Source: G942493375 sp942493375 | Lineage (GTDB): Bacteria; Armatimonadota; UBA5829 | NCBI GenBank assembly: GCA_942493375.1 | Contig: OW818698.1 | Span: 6,634,001-6,698,000 of the forward strand | Direction of reading: 5' to 3' | DNA: 64,000 bases | Shown here: piece by piece, positions 32,758-41,633 of the stretch | Position numbering within the stretch: the stretch's first letter is position 1 | How the letters are laid out: each line of letters opens with the position of its first letter | Made by a program: the position numbers and the translations under genes | The notes under the pieces: model-generated | Database searches by the model: none | The model's input: only the letters and a program-made list of their open reading frames with translations | Told to the model about the DNA's origin: nothing

Positions 32758-34101
32758 ATGGCCACGAAAATGCTTATGCCACTCCTCGGTCAGACGATGG
32801 AAGAAGGCACTATTATCAAATGGTTCAAGAATGAAGGCGATAGCATCAAGGCTGGAGAGCCGTTGCTTGAAGTCATGACCGATAAGGTCAACATGGAAGT
32901 TGAGGCACCTGAATCAGGTGTGCTCAGAAAGATTTATTCTCCTGTCGATGCAATTGTCCCCGTCAAGGACCCCATATGTATCATCGGTTCAGCCGATGAG
33001 TCAATAGATTCACTACTTGCCGAAGGTGCTACTGTTGAGGCTGCACCCGAGTCAACTCCGACTGTCGAGGCTCCAACAGTTGCTGTAGCAGAAACTGCTG
33101 CACCTGCTGTCGCAGTTTCAATGGAGCGAGTGTTTGCTTCGCCTGCAGCCAGAAGAGTTGCTCGAGAAAGCGGTATTGATGTTGAATTGCTTGCTGGTAA
33201 GGGCACAGGCCCTGGCGGTAGGATTGTTGAAAAAGACGTTCAAGATTTCATAGCAACCGGTCCGTCCGCTACACCACTCGCTGGTAAGATGGCTGCGGAT
33301 ATGGGTGTTGCGATTTCTGGAATCAAAGGCACTGGCGTTGGCGGCAAGATCACCAGCGACGATGTCACAGCAGCTTCTACACCTGCTGCACCTGCATACA
33401 CACCGCCTGCTATGGGTTACACAATACCATATGCTGGCATGCGCAAAGCTGTTGGACAGAATGTGTCTTTGAGTGCACAGACTGCTCCACACGTAACTCT
33501 GGTATCAGAAATTGATATGACTGAGTGCACTGCTATGCGTAAGAGCATACTTGCTGACGTTGAGAAAAACTTCGGTGTCCGTATTTCCTTCACCGACATC
33601 ATCGTCAAAGCATGTGCACGTGCCATACAGGATAAGCCGTTAGCTAATGCTTCACTTGTAGGTGACCAGATTGTAGTCCATTCGGACATCAATGTGGGAA
33701 TAGCTACAGCCATCGAGGGTGCACTGGTTGTGCCAGTTGTTAAAAACGTTCCTGGTAAACCCCTGCATGTTATCTCTCAAGAGATTAAGGATCTTGCTGC
33801 TAGAGCTAGATCCGGTCAGGCTTCAGGAGATGACTTCAAGGGCGGGACATTCACTATCTCCAACCTTGGAGTATACGGCATAGACAGCTTCAACCCGATC
33901 ATTACCCCAGGTCAGAGCACAATACTGGGAGTCTGCCGAATAGCAGATAAACCCGTTGTTGTGAATGGCGAGATTAAAATCAGACCAATGATGAATCTCT
34001 GCCTGTCGTTTGATCACAGAATATTGGATGGAACTCCTGCAGCTGAGTTCCTTGCCAGACTACGCGATATATTGGAGTCTCCATATCTAATCTTTGCGTA
34101 A
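32758..34101 (+). CDS. dihydrolipoamide acyltransferase (E2) with two E3-binding domains
   Basis: The E2 core of a 2-oxoacid dehydrogenase-type complex, transferring acyl groups from lipoyl-lysine to CoA. The order is a lipoyl domain at 1-77 with the lipoyl Lys in VMTDKVNMEV, an Ala/Pro linker, a peripheral-subunit-binding domain (SPAARRVARESGIDVELLAG) at about 123-160, a second related domain (LAGKMAADMGVAISGI) at about 174-205, and a catalytic domain ending with SFDHRILDG, the His-x-x-x-Asp active site. E1 and E3 genes are absent nearby. GGGAGG lies 14 bases from the ATG, longer than usual. The substrate (pyruvate, branched-chain or acetoin) cannot be told. Confidence 0.88.
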   Translation: MATKMLMPLLGQTMEEGTIIKWFKNEGDSIKAGEPLLEVMTDKVNMEVEAPESGVLRKIYSPVDAIVPVKDPICIIGSADESIDSLLAEGATVEAAPESTPTVEAPTVAVAETAAPAVAVSMERVFASPAARRVARESGIDVELLAGKGTGPGGRIVEKDVQDFIATGPSATPLAGKMAADMGVAISGIKGTGVGGKITSDDVTAASTPAAPAYTPPAMGYTIPYAGMRKAVGQNVSLSAQTAPHVTLVSEIDMTECTAMRKSILADVEKNFGVRISFTDIIVKACARAIQDKPLANASLVGDQIVVHSDINVGIATAIEGALVVPVVKNVPGKPLHVISQEIKDLAARARSGQASGDDFKGGTFTISNLGVYGIDSFNPIITPGQSTILGVCRIADKPVVVNGEIKIRPMMNLCLSFDHRILDGTPAAEFLARLRDILESPYLIFA

Positions 34102-34124
34102 GTCGTAATCAGTATTAAGTTAAT

Positions 34125-34154
34125 AGCCAGGCAACGAGCAATTGTTGTCTGGCT
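34125..34154 (+). terminator. hairpin after the E2 gene
   Basis: AGCCAGGCAAC and GTTGTCTGGCT pair over 11 bp with one G-T wobble around an 8-base loop, followed by GTTTAG. The short T-run makes it a moderate terminator. Confidence 0.5.
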
Positions 34155-34197
34155 GTTTAGTATGTATCCTCGGCCCTAAGACCGGGAGGACTTGTAT

Positions 34198-35187
34198 ATG
34201 CAGAGAATAGGAATTGTTGGTGCGGGACATATCGCTCGCTCGCACATAGGAAACTACAAACTCCTCGAAAACGCCAAGATTGCAGCAGTCTGTGATGTCC
34301 GTCCGGATGCAGCAGCTCAAATGGCGTCATTGGCAGATTCTGCTTGTTATTCATCACTGGAAGAAATGCTGAGCAACTGCGAGATTGACGCTGTCGATGT
34401 ATGCACCCCAACTTTTACTCACCTTGATATTGTTACAACTGCTGCAAAAGCAGGGAAGCATATCTGTGTTGAGAAACCGATGGCTGGCAGTGTCAGCGAC
34501 GCTATGGCTTGTGCTCAGATCGCTGAGGAGTGTGGTGTCAGGCTGTTTGTGGGACATGTGTTGCGTTGGTTCCCTCAATACTTAAAAGCCAGGGAAGTGG
34601 CCCATTCAGGCGCCATTGGACGACCTGTTGTTGTTCGTTCATCCCGCTGTGTTGCTCATCCGGTTGGCTGGTTTGCTGACTATTCGCTGAGCGGCGGAGT
34701 CATAATGGACTTAATTATCCATGATTTCGACTGGATGCGCTGGTGCTTTGGCGAAGTCGAACGTGTCTATGCTCAGGGACTTGTGAACCGTGGTCTTGAG
34801 AACCTGGACTATGCGCTTGTTACTCTCCGGTTCAAGAGTGGACTAATTGGTCATGTCGAAGGCAGCTGGGCGCGTCCTGGTGCGACATCGATTAATCTGG
34901 AGATATCAGGCACTGAGGGATTATTCAACTTCAGCAATAACGACTCTGCTACTGTTGTCTCAGCTTACAAAGATGATCAAGGTGCACTCAAGACCGGATA
35001 TGAAGCTCCCGGTGAGTTCTTCCCAATGCTGGGAGAGATCAGGAACTTCGTCGATTGCCTGGATAGCGGTGAGGACTTTGATATCAGCCCTACAGATGGC
35101 ATAGAGGCCGTCAGGATAGCTGAATGCGCACTGGAATCTATCCGCACAGGTAAGCCGGTGAGGTTGCAAGGTGGCCGAAATGAATGA
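34198..35187 (+). CDS. Gfo/Idh/MocA-family oxidoreductase
   Basis: An NAD(P)-dependent sugar or inositol dehydrogenase-type protein. The Rossmann motif is GIVGAGHIARSH, followed by VCTPTFTHLDIV and the catalytic-Lys motif VEKPMAGS; the C-terminal alpha/beta domain includes GGVIMDLIIHDFDWMRW, with an expected active-site His. The start ATG has GGGAGGA 7 bases upstream, preferred over an in-frame TTG two codons earlier. Its last 8 bases overlap the next dehydrogenase gene. The family is substrate-diverse, so the specific reaction is unknown. Confidence 0.92.
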   Translation: MQRIGIVGAGHIARSHIGNYKLLENAKIAAVCDVRPDAAAQMASLADSACYSSLEEMLSNCEIDAVDVCTPTFTHLDIVTTAAKAGKHICVEKPMAGSVSDAMACAQIAEECGVRLFVGHVLRWFPQYLKAREVAHSGAIGRPVVVRSSRCVAHPVGWFADYSLSGGVIMDLIIHDFDWMRWCFGEVERVYAQGLVNRGLENLDYALVTLRFKSGLIGHVEGSWARPGATSINLEISGTEGLFNFSNNDSATVVSAYKDDQGALKTGYEAPGEFFPMLGEIRNFVDCLDSGEDFDISPTDGIEAVRIAECALESIRTGKPVRLQGGRNE

Positions 35188-36178
35188 TATAAAAATTGGA
35201 ATGATCAGCTTTGCACACGGGCATGCGGTTTCGTATGCTGGATGTATCAACAGGCTTCATGGAGCCAGTATTGCGTGGATATATGACGAAGTGCCTGAAC
35301 GCGCAAGAGTTATGGCTGAGTCATTTAGCGCTCCGGTCCTAGATGACCTGGCAAGCTTGGCTGATTCCGACTGTAAAGCAGTGATTATTTGTTCTGAAAA
35401 TGTGAATCATCTCAAGTTCGTTGAACTTGCCGCTAAGGCTGGTAAAGATATACTATGCGAAAAGCCACTGGCCACTTGCTCAGAAGATGCTAAGGCAATG
35501 GTTCGCATATGCGTAGAAAACAACGTGCGGCTTATGACAGCATTCCCCTGCAGGTTCCATCCGGCATTCAAACGCTTGAAGACAATGGTGGATACAGGAT
35601 TGCTTGGTGATGTGCTGGCGATCAAGGCTACTAACCAGGGGATGTGCCCCTGGGGTTGGTTTGTAGACAAGAAGCTCGCGGGTGGGGGAGCAGTAACGGA
35701 CCATACTGTCCATGTCCTTGATCTGATCAGATGTTTGACAGGTCAGGAAGCCGATAGCGTATATGCCGAAATAGACAATACAATGTTTGGTAAAGACTTC
35801 GATGACACCGGGATTGTCAACGTAACTATGGACAATGGCATATTTGCAACCATTGATTGCAGTTGGACAAGACCCAAGACAAATCCTATCTGGGGCAATG
35901 TGAAGCTGGAAGTTACAGGTACTAAAGGTGTCTGCGCTGTTGATCTGTTGAACCAGAAAGCTGACGTCTTCTCCGACACCACTAACCGCCACTACTACGA
36001 GTATTGGGGAGATGATATGGACTATATCATGATAAGGGAGTTTGCTGAGTGCCTGGAGATCGGAAGTCCATTCCCTGTTACTGGAGTTGATGGTGCGAGA
36101 GCAGTGGAGGTTGTGGAAGCTGCGTATAAATCAGCAAAGAACACCGATCCGGCTAAGGTTGTCCATAACGACTTTTAG
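35180..36178 (+). CDS. Gfo/Idh/MocA-family oxidoreductase with atypical nucleotide motif
   Basis: 332 residues, translationally coupled to the preceding dehydrogenase (8-base overlap). It has the family Lys motif CEKPLATC and the C-terminal GGGAVTDHTVHVLDLIR. The N-terminal loop reads MISFAHGHAVSYAG rather than GxGxxG, so cofactor binding may differ. The ATG was chosen because AAGGTGG lies 6 bases upstream; an in-frame GTG three codons earlier overlaps that SD. A pair of coupled family members usually catalyses successive steps on one sugar derivative; that is inference. Confidence 0.9.
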   Translation: MNDIKIGMISFAHGHAVSYAGCINRLHGASIAWIYDEVPERARVMAESFSAPVLDDLASLADSDCKAVIICSENVNHLKFVELAAKAGKDILCEKPLATCSEDAKAMVRICVENNVRLMTAFPCRFHPAFKRLKTMVDTGLLGDVLAIKATNQGMCPWGWFVDKKLAGGGAVTDHTVHVLDLIRCLTGQEADSVYAEIDNTMFGKDFDDTGIVNVTMDNGIFATIDCSWTRPKTNPIWGNVKLEVTGTKGVCAVDLLNQKADVFSDTTNRHYYEYWGDDMDYIMIREFAECLEIGSPFPVTGVDGARAVEVVEAAYKSAKNTDPAKVVHNDF

Positions 36179-36198
36179 GAAATGTTCCAACTTCAATG

Positions 36199-36234
36199 TT
36201 ATCCGTTCGTGCTTGTCGAAGCACGAACGGATAA
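36199..36234. terminator. 16-bp perfect hairpin between convergent genes
   Basis: Arms TTATCCGTTCGTGCTT and AAGCACGAACGGATAA around the loop GTCG, followed by further A's on the plus strand. It is placed to end both the dehydrogenase operon and the barrel-protein operon. Its distal arm supplies the ACGGATAA that starts the adjoining direct repeats. Confidence 0.6.
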
Positions 36235-36308
36235 AAAACACTTACCCTCTAGGCCAGGTATTGACGGATAAAAAACACTTCCCCGCTAAGCCAGACAATA
36301 ACGGATAA
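36227..36308. repeat. 37-base tandem direct repeat
   Basis: Two 37-base units (36227-36263 and 36264-36300) share ACGGATAAAAAACACTT and have about seven differences in their second halves; a third unit starts ACGGATAA. There are only two full copies and no spacer architecture. Confidence 0.75.
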
Positions 36309-36319
36309 TGTATGTCACA

Positions 36320-39300
36320 CTAGTTGAACACTGATCGGTAATCCACTTTTAACACGGCTTTTCCTTCATCAGGATTGATAGTGCTCTTTTCCAGATTAGA
36401 CTTTTTCTGTGCTGTGAATACCATAAAGTGATCTGAGTTTATCTTGCAATCCAGAGTGAATCGATAAATCCCCTCATCATTTGACTTACCATTCTCATTT
36501 AGTCTTGCCCAACCAGCATACGCGTCGTATTTCATAGTTGCTGACAGATCTCCCCTGGTGCCTAACCCAAACGTTCTTGCTCTTCTGCGGGAGTTCTCAT
36601 CCTGGTCTATTGAGTAGTCACCATATAGAGATTGTTTTGAACTCAGAACATTGCTATATGTGTATCGGTTCCCACTTATCGGGAGAATGACCAGAGCGTT
36701 ATTTGGTGTATTGGCCTGTTTGGTGCCTTTATACGTATTCAGAGTGAGTGACGACCTGGCATTTATCCTGTATGTAGCATCAGCAGTGTTCTGCTTTATC
36801 ATCCGACCGGTAGAATCTTTGAACTCATTAGATTGATAGTTGATCTGATAGGGACGCTTTGGATCAGCCGCGGACGAGAAAGACATCCTGCGAACCGGTG
36901 AATATATACCGGTCTGCGGGTTCATTGCTTCTGAACTTTCAACCTGAATTGTTCCGCCAAGGAAACCAGCAGATAGATTGGTCACATTGTTACGTGATGT
37001 CTCTCTCTGCCTTGTCTCAGTTGTGTTTACGCTGGAGTTGACAGTAATATCAGAGAGTGGGCCAAAACGCTTGGCAAGGAGACCAGAAGCAGTTATTTGC
37101 GTGCTTCTATTGACTCCACCGATTTTGCTTGAGTTAACAACTGAAGCGAATGTCACTGATAGTTTTGAGTTCAGCGCATATCTCAGTCCCAGCACATAGT
37201 TCTCTTCATCATAATTATCATCAGGGACATCTCTCGTTGTGAAGTTGCCCGTAATGGCCAAATCTCGAGAAATCGGACTCTCCAGGGTGTATTTCTTGGT
37301 CTTGTCATATCCACCCTTATTATTCTGGATGTCTGTCGAGTCATAAGCCAGTTTGGTATACTTGCCGAAATTCCTGTCAAGGTGCAGTCTGTCTATAGTT
37401 GTCTCGGTTGGTGAGTCATGGTTGCTGGCGACAGTTGTTGTATCGCGTGATGCTGATACAGCCAAAGCACCTAACTGTTTGATATTGTGGTCGAAAGTCA
37501 CGACACGGTGCTCATACTTGTAAAGGTTGCCAGTATCCTTGCTGGTGAAATTGTAGGTGTCACTGAATCCAGTGAGCCGCGGACCTACTCTTGGCGAATA
37601 ATTCACTGAGAATCTTCTCTGGTTCTTGTCCTGCCGTTTATCCACACTGGTCGAATCATATATATAGGCGTCCACGTTCAATGAAGCGTTCGCCTGGAAG
37701 TTTGCCCAGTAGTCTTTGCGGCTAAATCCATATTCACTGTTAAGGAAGTCCTTGTCCGCCTGTGGATTGCTGAGATCTCCAATACGTGTGAAAGCCGTCG
37801 GCACATTCAGGAAGTTTGCTTTGACTTTCAATAACTTGCCGTTATAGTCGAATGATGATCTTGTGATCGATGCGGCTTTGGTGGAGTCTTTTATGTCAGC
37901 TTGCATATAGTTGACATTCCCACCCAATAACTTTGTTGCTCCACCATATTCGGTGCGGGCCATCCCATATTCATTGCCATAATTAGACAATTCAATAGGC
38001 TGTAAGCTGCTTAAGCGACTAAACTTTGCATCTATTTCGTGCCGCTTATAATACATGTTATATTTAGGTGTGTTTATAGTGAATGCAGTCCGTTGTACTG
38101 CACCTTGTCCTGCATCGGTTGTTTTCACATTCGACATCGCTGCGGTTATCGCATATCCCTTATCATCAAACTGGAATGCGTAGTTGGAACGGTTTATGCC
38201 AGTCTCGTTGTATGTCCGGTTTATATCGTCCTGAACTACTTGCCCAGCGCTTGCGTTGACGTCAAACTGCTTTTTGGCAGCGACAGCCATTTCGACGCGG
38301 TCGTTCCAGTTTAACGCTGCAATGCGATTGAAGTCTCTGTCCATTGTCTGAGATATGGCCTGCACACGAAGTTTACCTAGTGTTACATCCATGTTCCTGC
38401 GGGCATAGTGAGAGTTATCGACATCAAGCCTGCTCTCAGAGAACGAACTCCATGCTGCGGACTTGTCCATTTTTTTGCCGGTGCGCATGCTCAGCGCGGT
38501 GGCTGTGCGCTTTGTCCCTACCTCAACAGCGATCTGAGCTTTGTCTGCTTCAGCAAGGTCGTTAGCACGTGTGAAACCCTTATCAATAGTGCGTGTATTC
38601 ATGCTGAGAGTCATCCCGGTAGTTGTGAACGAGAAACCTTTAGCATCTATTCCCTTGGTCTGGTCAGAAATGTTGTCCTTGATACTGCTAGAGTTAAATG
38701 CCAGCGAAGATGTTTTGCTGGTGCGCATAGTAATTGACATCGTGTCGCGTTTAATGCCGCGCTCAGAGGCAAGCTGTGCCCGTTCAGGTTCTGCCAGGTC
38801 ATTTCCTCTCATGAAGTTCTTGTCGATATTTCGTGAGGTCATGTTTACGGCAATTGTAGCAGTCTGGAATGACAATGCCTGGGTGTCTATTCCTGAACTC
38901 TTCTCAGAACGATTGTCCTGAATGCGATTGGAACTGAACGAAAGAGTTCCGAATTTGTCGGCAAGTTTGAAATCTGAATAAGTGCGCTTGATCCCGGACT
39001 CTTTACGTGTTTGATCATCAGTATAATGGGTGAAATCCTTGCTGTTATCAACAGTCTTCATGTTCAGCTGGAGCTTGGGGCCGCCCAGAGAGATAGACTG
39101 TGTTTTGATAGCGCCAGTCTTATCTGCCAGAGAATCGTTAGTGATCTGCAGGGAAGTATTCTTACCTGTAGGAACCATTGCAGAGAAACCCGTACGCTTG
39201 GTTCCCTTTTGTTTCTCAAGCTGATTAATTACATTTTGATCGACTTTACCGGATTCCCGCATAGTCTGGAATCCCTGGAATGTCTCATCTACATTCTGGT

Positions 39301-40018
39301 AAGTAGCTGTGAAAGCCATTTTACCCAGTTTGGAGTCCAGATTTTGCACCAGCAGATTTCCTTTTTTGGCAGCGGTTTCTGCTGCTTTGCGGGGAGCCGT
39401 TTTGGATTCTGCACTATAATTTATCCTGTTAGGAGTTTCAGGAGTGGCAGAATAGAGCAGTCCAGTCATTTTGGTAGCATCATTGAATGACATACTGGTA
39501 TTCAAACCATATGTGAGTATATCTGCAGCGTTGGCACCTGCATTAGTATCAGCCGTTCTGTAGCCGAAGTTCATGACTACATTGGATTTATCTGAACCAA
39601 ATTTCAAAAGTGATGCGCTAGGGTCAACAACATTCCTGACTGGAGTGCCATCACCTTTGTACCGGTAATCAACTCTTATGGATTCGCCTGCTTTGACTAC
39701 TGAATTAAACTGCAGGGCACCGGTGTTATAGTTTATTGTATAGTCAGTGCCGCGCACCATCCTTTTGATTCCGATACTTACAAAATCTGTTTTACCGATG
39801 ATGTTGGCTTTGCTGAGCAGATACATTGAGTATCTGCCTGTGCCGACCAGAATATCGGACTTTCTTGTTCCGATATCCTGAGATGGTGCATCAGTCGATT
39901 TATCTGTGGTGGCAATAGGGGAGGTGTAGACAGGTGCAGCATCTGCATATGTCGGTACAGCCGTCAGCAGCGCTAATAAAAATCCGATTTTCAGTTTTTT
40001 CAGTATTGATGTATTCAT
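36320..40018 (-). CDS. large exported repetitive beta-barrel-like protein
   Basis: 1232 residues with a signal peptide (KLKIGFLLALLTAVPTYADA). Residues about 60-120 contain an MVRGTDYTINYNTGALQF segment and DYRYKG, as seen before large outer-membrane barrels. Residues about 242-830 hold seven degenerate units of 73-103 residues, each starting like IDKxFxRxxDL and continuing to ExGxKR. The C-terminal 400 residues alternate polar and hydrophobic residues like amphipathic strands. I infer an outer-membrane barrel or a periplasmic beta-repeat protein; no enzyme motif is seen. It follows a zinc-finger anti-sigma-like gene by 65 bases. Confidence 0.65.
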   Translation of the reverse strand: MNTSILKKLKIGFLLALLTAVPTYADAAPVYTSPIATTDKSTDAPSQDIGTRKSDILVGTGRYSMYLLSKANIIGKTDFVSIGIKRMVRGTDYTINYNTGALQFNSVVKAGESIRVDYRYKGDGTPVRNVVDPSASLLKFGSDKSNVVMNFGYRTADTNAGANAADILTYGLNTSMSFNDATKMTGLLYSATPETPNRINYSAESKTAPRKAAETAAKKGNLLVQNLDSKLGKMAFTATYQNVDETFQGFQTMRESGKVDQNVINQLEKQKGTKRTGFSAMVPTGKNTSLQITNDSLADKTGAIKTQSISLGGPKLQLNMKTVDNSKDFTHYTDDQTRKESGIKRTYSDFKLADKFGTLSFSSNRIQDNRSEKSSGIDTQALSFQTATIAVNMTSRNIDKNFMRGNDLAEPERAQLASERGIKRDTMSITMRTSKTSSLAFNSSSIKDNISDQTKGIDAKGFSFTTTGMTLSMNTRTIDKGFTRANDLAEADKAQIAVEVGTKRTATALSMRTGKKMDKSAAWSSFSESRLDVDNSHYARRNMDVTLGKLRVQAISQTMDRDFNRIAALNWNDRVEMAVAAKKQFDVNASAGQVVQDDINRTYNETGINRSNYAFQFDDKGYAITAAMSNVKTTDAGQGAVQRTAFTINTPKYNMYYKRHEIDAKFSRLSSLQPIELSNYGNEYGMARTEYGGATKLLGGNVNYMQADIKDSTKAASITRSSFDYNGKLLKVKANFLNVPTAFTRIGDLSNPQADKDFLNSEYGFSRKDYWANFQANASLNVDAYIYDSTSVDKRQDKNQRRFSVNYSPRVGPRLTGFSDTYNFTSKDTGNLYKYEHRVVTFDHNIKQLGALAVSASRDTTTVASNHDSPTETTIDRLHLDRNFGKYTKLAYDSTDIQNNKGGYDKTKKYTLESPISRDLAITGNFTTRDVPDDNYDEENYVLGLRYALNSKLSVTFASVVNSSKIGGVNRSTQITASGLLAKRFGPLSDITVNSSVNTTETRQRETSRNNVTNLSAGFLGGTIQVESSEAMNPQTGIYSPVRRMSFSSAADPKRPYQINYQSNEFKDSTGRMIKQNTADATYRINARSSLTLNTYKGTKQANTPNNALVILPISGNRYTYSNVLSSKQSLYGDYSIDQDENSRRRARTFGLGTRGDLSATMKYDAYAGWARLNENGKSNDEGIYRFTLDCKINSDHFMVFTAQKKSNLEKSTINPDEGKAVLKVDYRSVFN

Positions 40019-40082
40019 TTGAAAGAGTGATCAGGCTACCCCTGGGGGTATATCTGTCCGCATTATTAATGAATAATGCGGC

Positions 40083-41222
40083 TTAAAATTTGAATCCCAA
40101 TATTTGTATATTAGCTGACTTCTTTGAAAGCTTTGCTTCTTCAGTATATGATTTAGATTTTTCCAGCCATTCGTCAAGCTTGTTTCTGTTTTGCACTTTC
40201 TCAGCAACTTTGGTGAAGTATTGTTCATCACCTGTATATTCACTATTGACGTTACTACCGGCGACAGATGCTACTACTTCCGGTTCAGAATTAATATTTA
40301 CCGGTTCATTTTCTTTCAGGGTGTATCTGACATCATCAGCGTTCGGAATAACTGAGTAACTTTTTATATCTATTGTCTGCTTACTAGACTTGCTTTTCTT
40401 AAAAAGTGCACTGACTGCCTTCGCTGTGTCCAAAGGGCGATGGCTATTTGCAGGTTTGATAAAATCTGCATTGCTGATAGATAAAGAACTGTATATTGGT
40501 CCAGAAAAACTGTGCCGAACAATATTGAAATCGTTCATTTCATTTTTTGCCACTACATCAACTGCTGAAGACTTTTCCTGCGGCACTCGCGGAAGATTTC
40601 CAAGAGTCGGCGGCACTATAGCAGAACCGTTGCCCATATATATAGTTGGAGCATTGTTGAAATGCTGGCTAACCGGCATAATAGCATAAATGAGAGCGCA
40701 CAGTGCTACACTAGCAGCAGCGGTGCCCAGACCCCATGATCTATTCCAGCTTCCTTTCCAAATTGTGTTAGTGCCAAATTGTTCTGTTTTGCCAATCCTA
40801 TCAAGTATCTGTGTACGAACACGTGCTGGTGGGGCAAACGATTCAAGCTCTTTAACACCAGTTGCAACTAAACCTATAGTCTCCAGATCAGAAGCGCAGT
40901 CAGGACAAAACATTATATGACTGTGCACGGTGTCGGATTCACTCCATGACAGTTCATTGTCATGCGCTGCTGACAGGAGTGATTTAGCGACACTGCAGGA
41001 AACCTGTCTGGGAGCAACTGCTGAGATTATGTTGGCATGCAGTTTAGAAGGCACTTTGTGATCTTCCAAATCGGATAAGCCGGATAAGAGAATCTCATAG
41101 GATCTAAGCTCCCTGAAGCACACGTCACAATGTGCAGCGTGTTCTCGCAACTGCTCAAGTTCCACGCCACCTTTGTCCAAGACACCATTTAATATAAGTT
41201 GTGCAGCTCTGTTACATTCCAT
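40083..41222 (-). CDS. double zinc-finger (zf-HC2) membrane anti-sigma-like protein
   Basis: 379 residues. Two zf-HC2 modules sit in the cytoplasmic part: one at about 3-40 ending HAAHCDVC, and a second at about 76-120 ending HIMFCPDC, both H-x3-C-x2-C. A single transmembrane helix (about 172-190, GTAAASVALCALIYAIMP) is followed by a long, low-complexity periplasmic region rich in Ser, Lys and Asn. This topology suits an anti-sigma factor, but no sigma gene precedes it on its own strand. It may regulate the divergently encoded sigma or one elsewhere. The barrel protein is downstream in the same operon. Confidence 0.8.
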   Translation of the reverse strand: MECNRAAQLILNGVLDKGGVELEQLREHAAHCDVCFRELRSYEILLSGLSDLEDHKVPSKLHANIISAVAPRQVSCSVAKSLLSAAHDNELSWSESDTVHSHIMFCPDCASDLETIGLVATGVKELESFAPPARVRTQILDRIGKTEQFGTNTIWKGSWNRSWGLGTAAASVALCALIYAIMPVSQHFNNAPTIYMGNGSAIVPPTLGNLPRVPQEKSSAVDVVAKNEMNDFNIVRHSFSGPIYSSLSISNADFIKPANSHRPLDTAKAVSALFKKSKSSKQTIDIKSYSVIPNADDVRYTLKENEPVNINSEPEVVASVAGSNVNSEYTGDEQYFTKVAEKVQNRNKLDEWLEKSKSYTEEAKLSKKSANIQILGFKF

Positions 41223-41633
41223 AGATATAAATCCATATCCCAGTATTGTATAGCAAAGTTTTATTCAGAACTCAATCAATTCAGATTGGTAGAATAGCAC
41301 CCGGTCATATAAACATTCTATCCGGTTATAAACAAAACCAAGCTACAAATGCACAAGATGTCTTCTACTAATATATTTGACAACAGTTATAGCCGAAAGT
41401 AACTCCCTTATTTCGATATTGCACAAGTATTTCTTATATAAATCCGCTGAAAAGCGGAACGAACTCAAACGGCTAACGTAAAATATTCAGAAGCAAGCTG
41501 TTTCAATTTCCGGAATACAGCTATATTTGACCTGTCTTTCGATTATTAATCGAATAATTCAATTATATTATACAGCGTAAGCCCCCTAGTTTGCACGTGA
41601 CAGGGCTTATTGGTATGATAAGGAGACGCGACA
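41223..41633. other. divergent intergenic region between two envelope-stress operons
   Basis: 411 AT-rich bases separating the anti-sigma/barrel operon from the sigma/anti-sigma/RseB-like operon. It contains the minus-strand promoter near 41247-41275 and, near the sigma gene, the palindrome TTCGATTATTAATCGAA (41538-41554), a plausible operator. TTGACC at 41527 is a possible -35 for the sigma gene. No gene is supported. Confidence 0.55.
41247..41275 (-). promoter_or_regulatory. candidate promoter of the anti-sigma/barrel operon
   Basis: On the minus strand TTGAGT, a 17-base spacer and TATACA, ending about 25 bases before the ATG. The match to consensus is four of six at each hexamer. Confidence 0.5.

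Noticed and set aside
36227..36308. Possible CRISPR array (37-base repeats)
   Set aside because: Only two full units in direct contact with no spacers, and no cas genes nearby.
39011..39490. 159-codon plus-strand gene inside the barrel-protein gene
   Set aside because: Antisense to a repeat-rich coding sequence, with no SD or recognisable domain.
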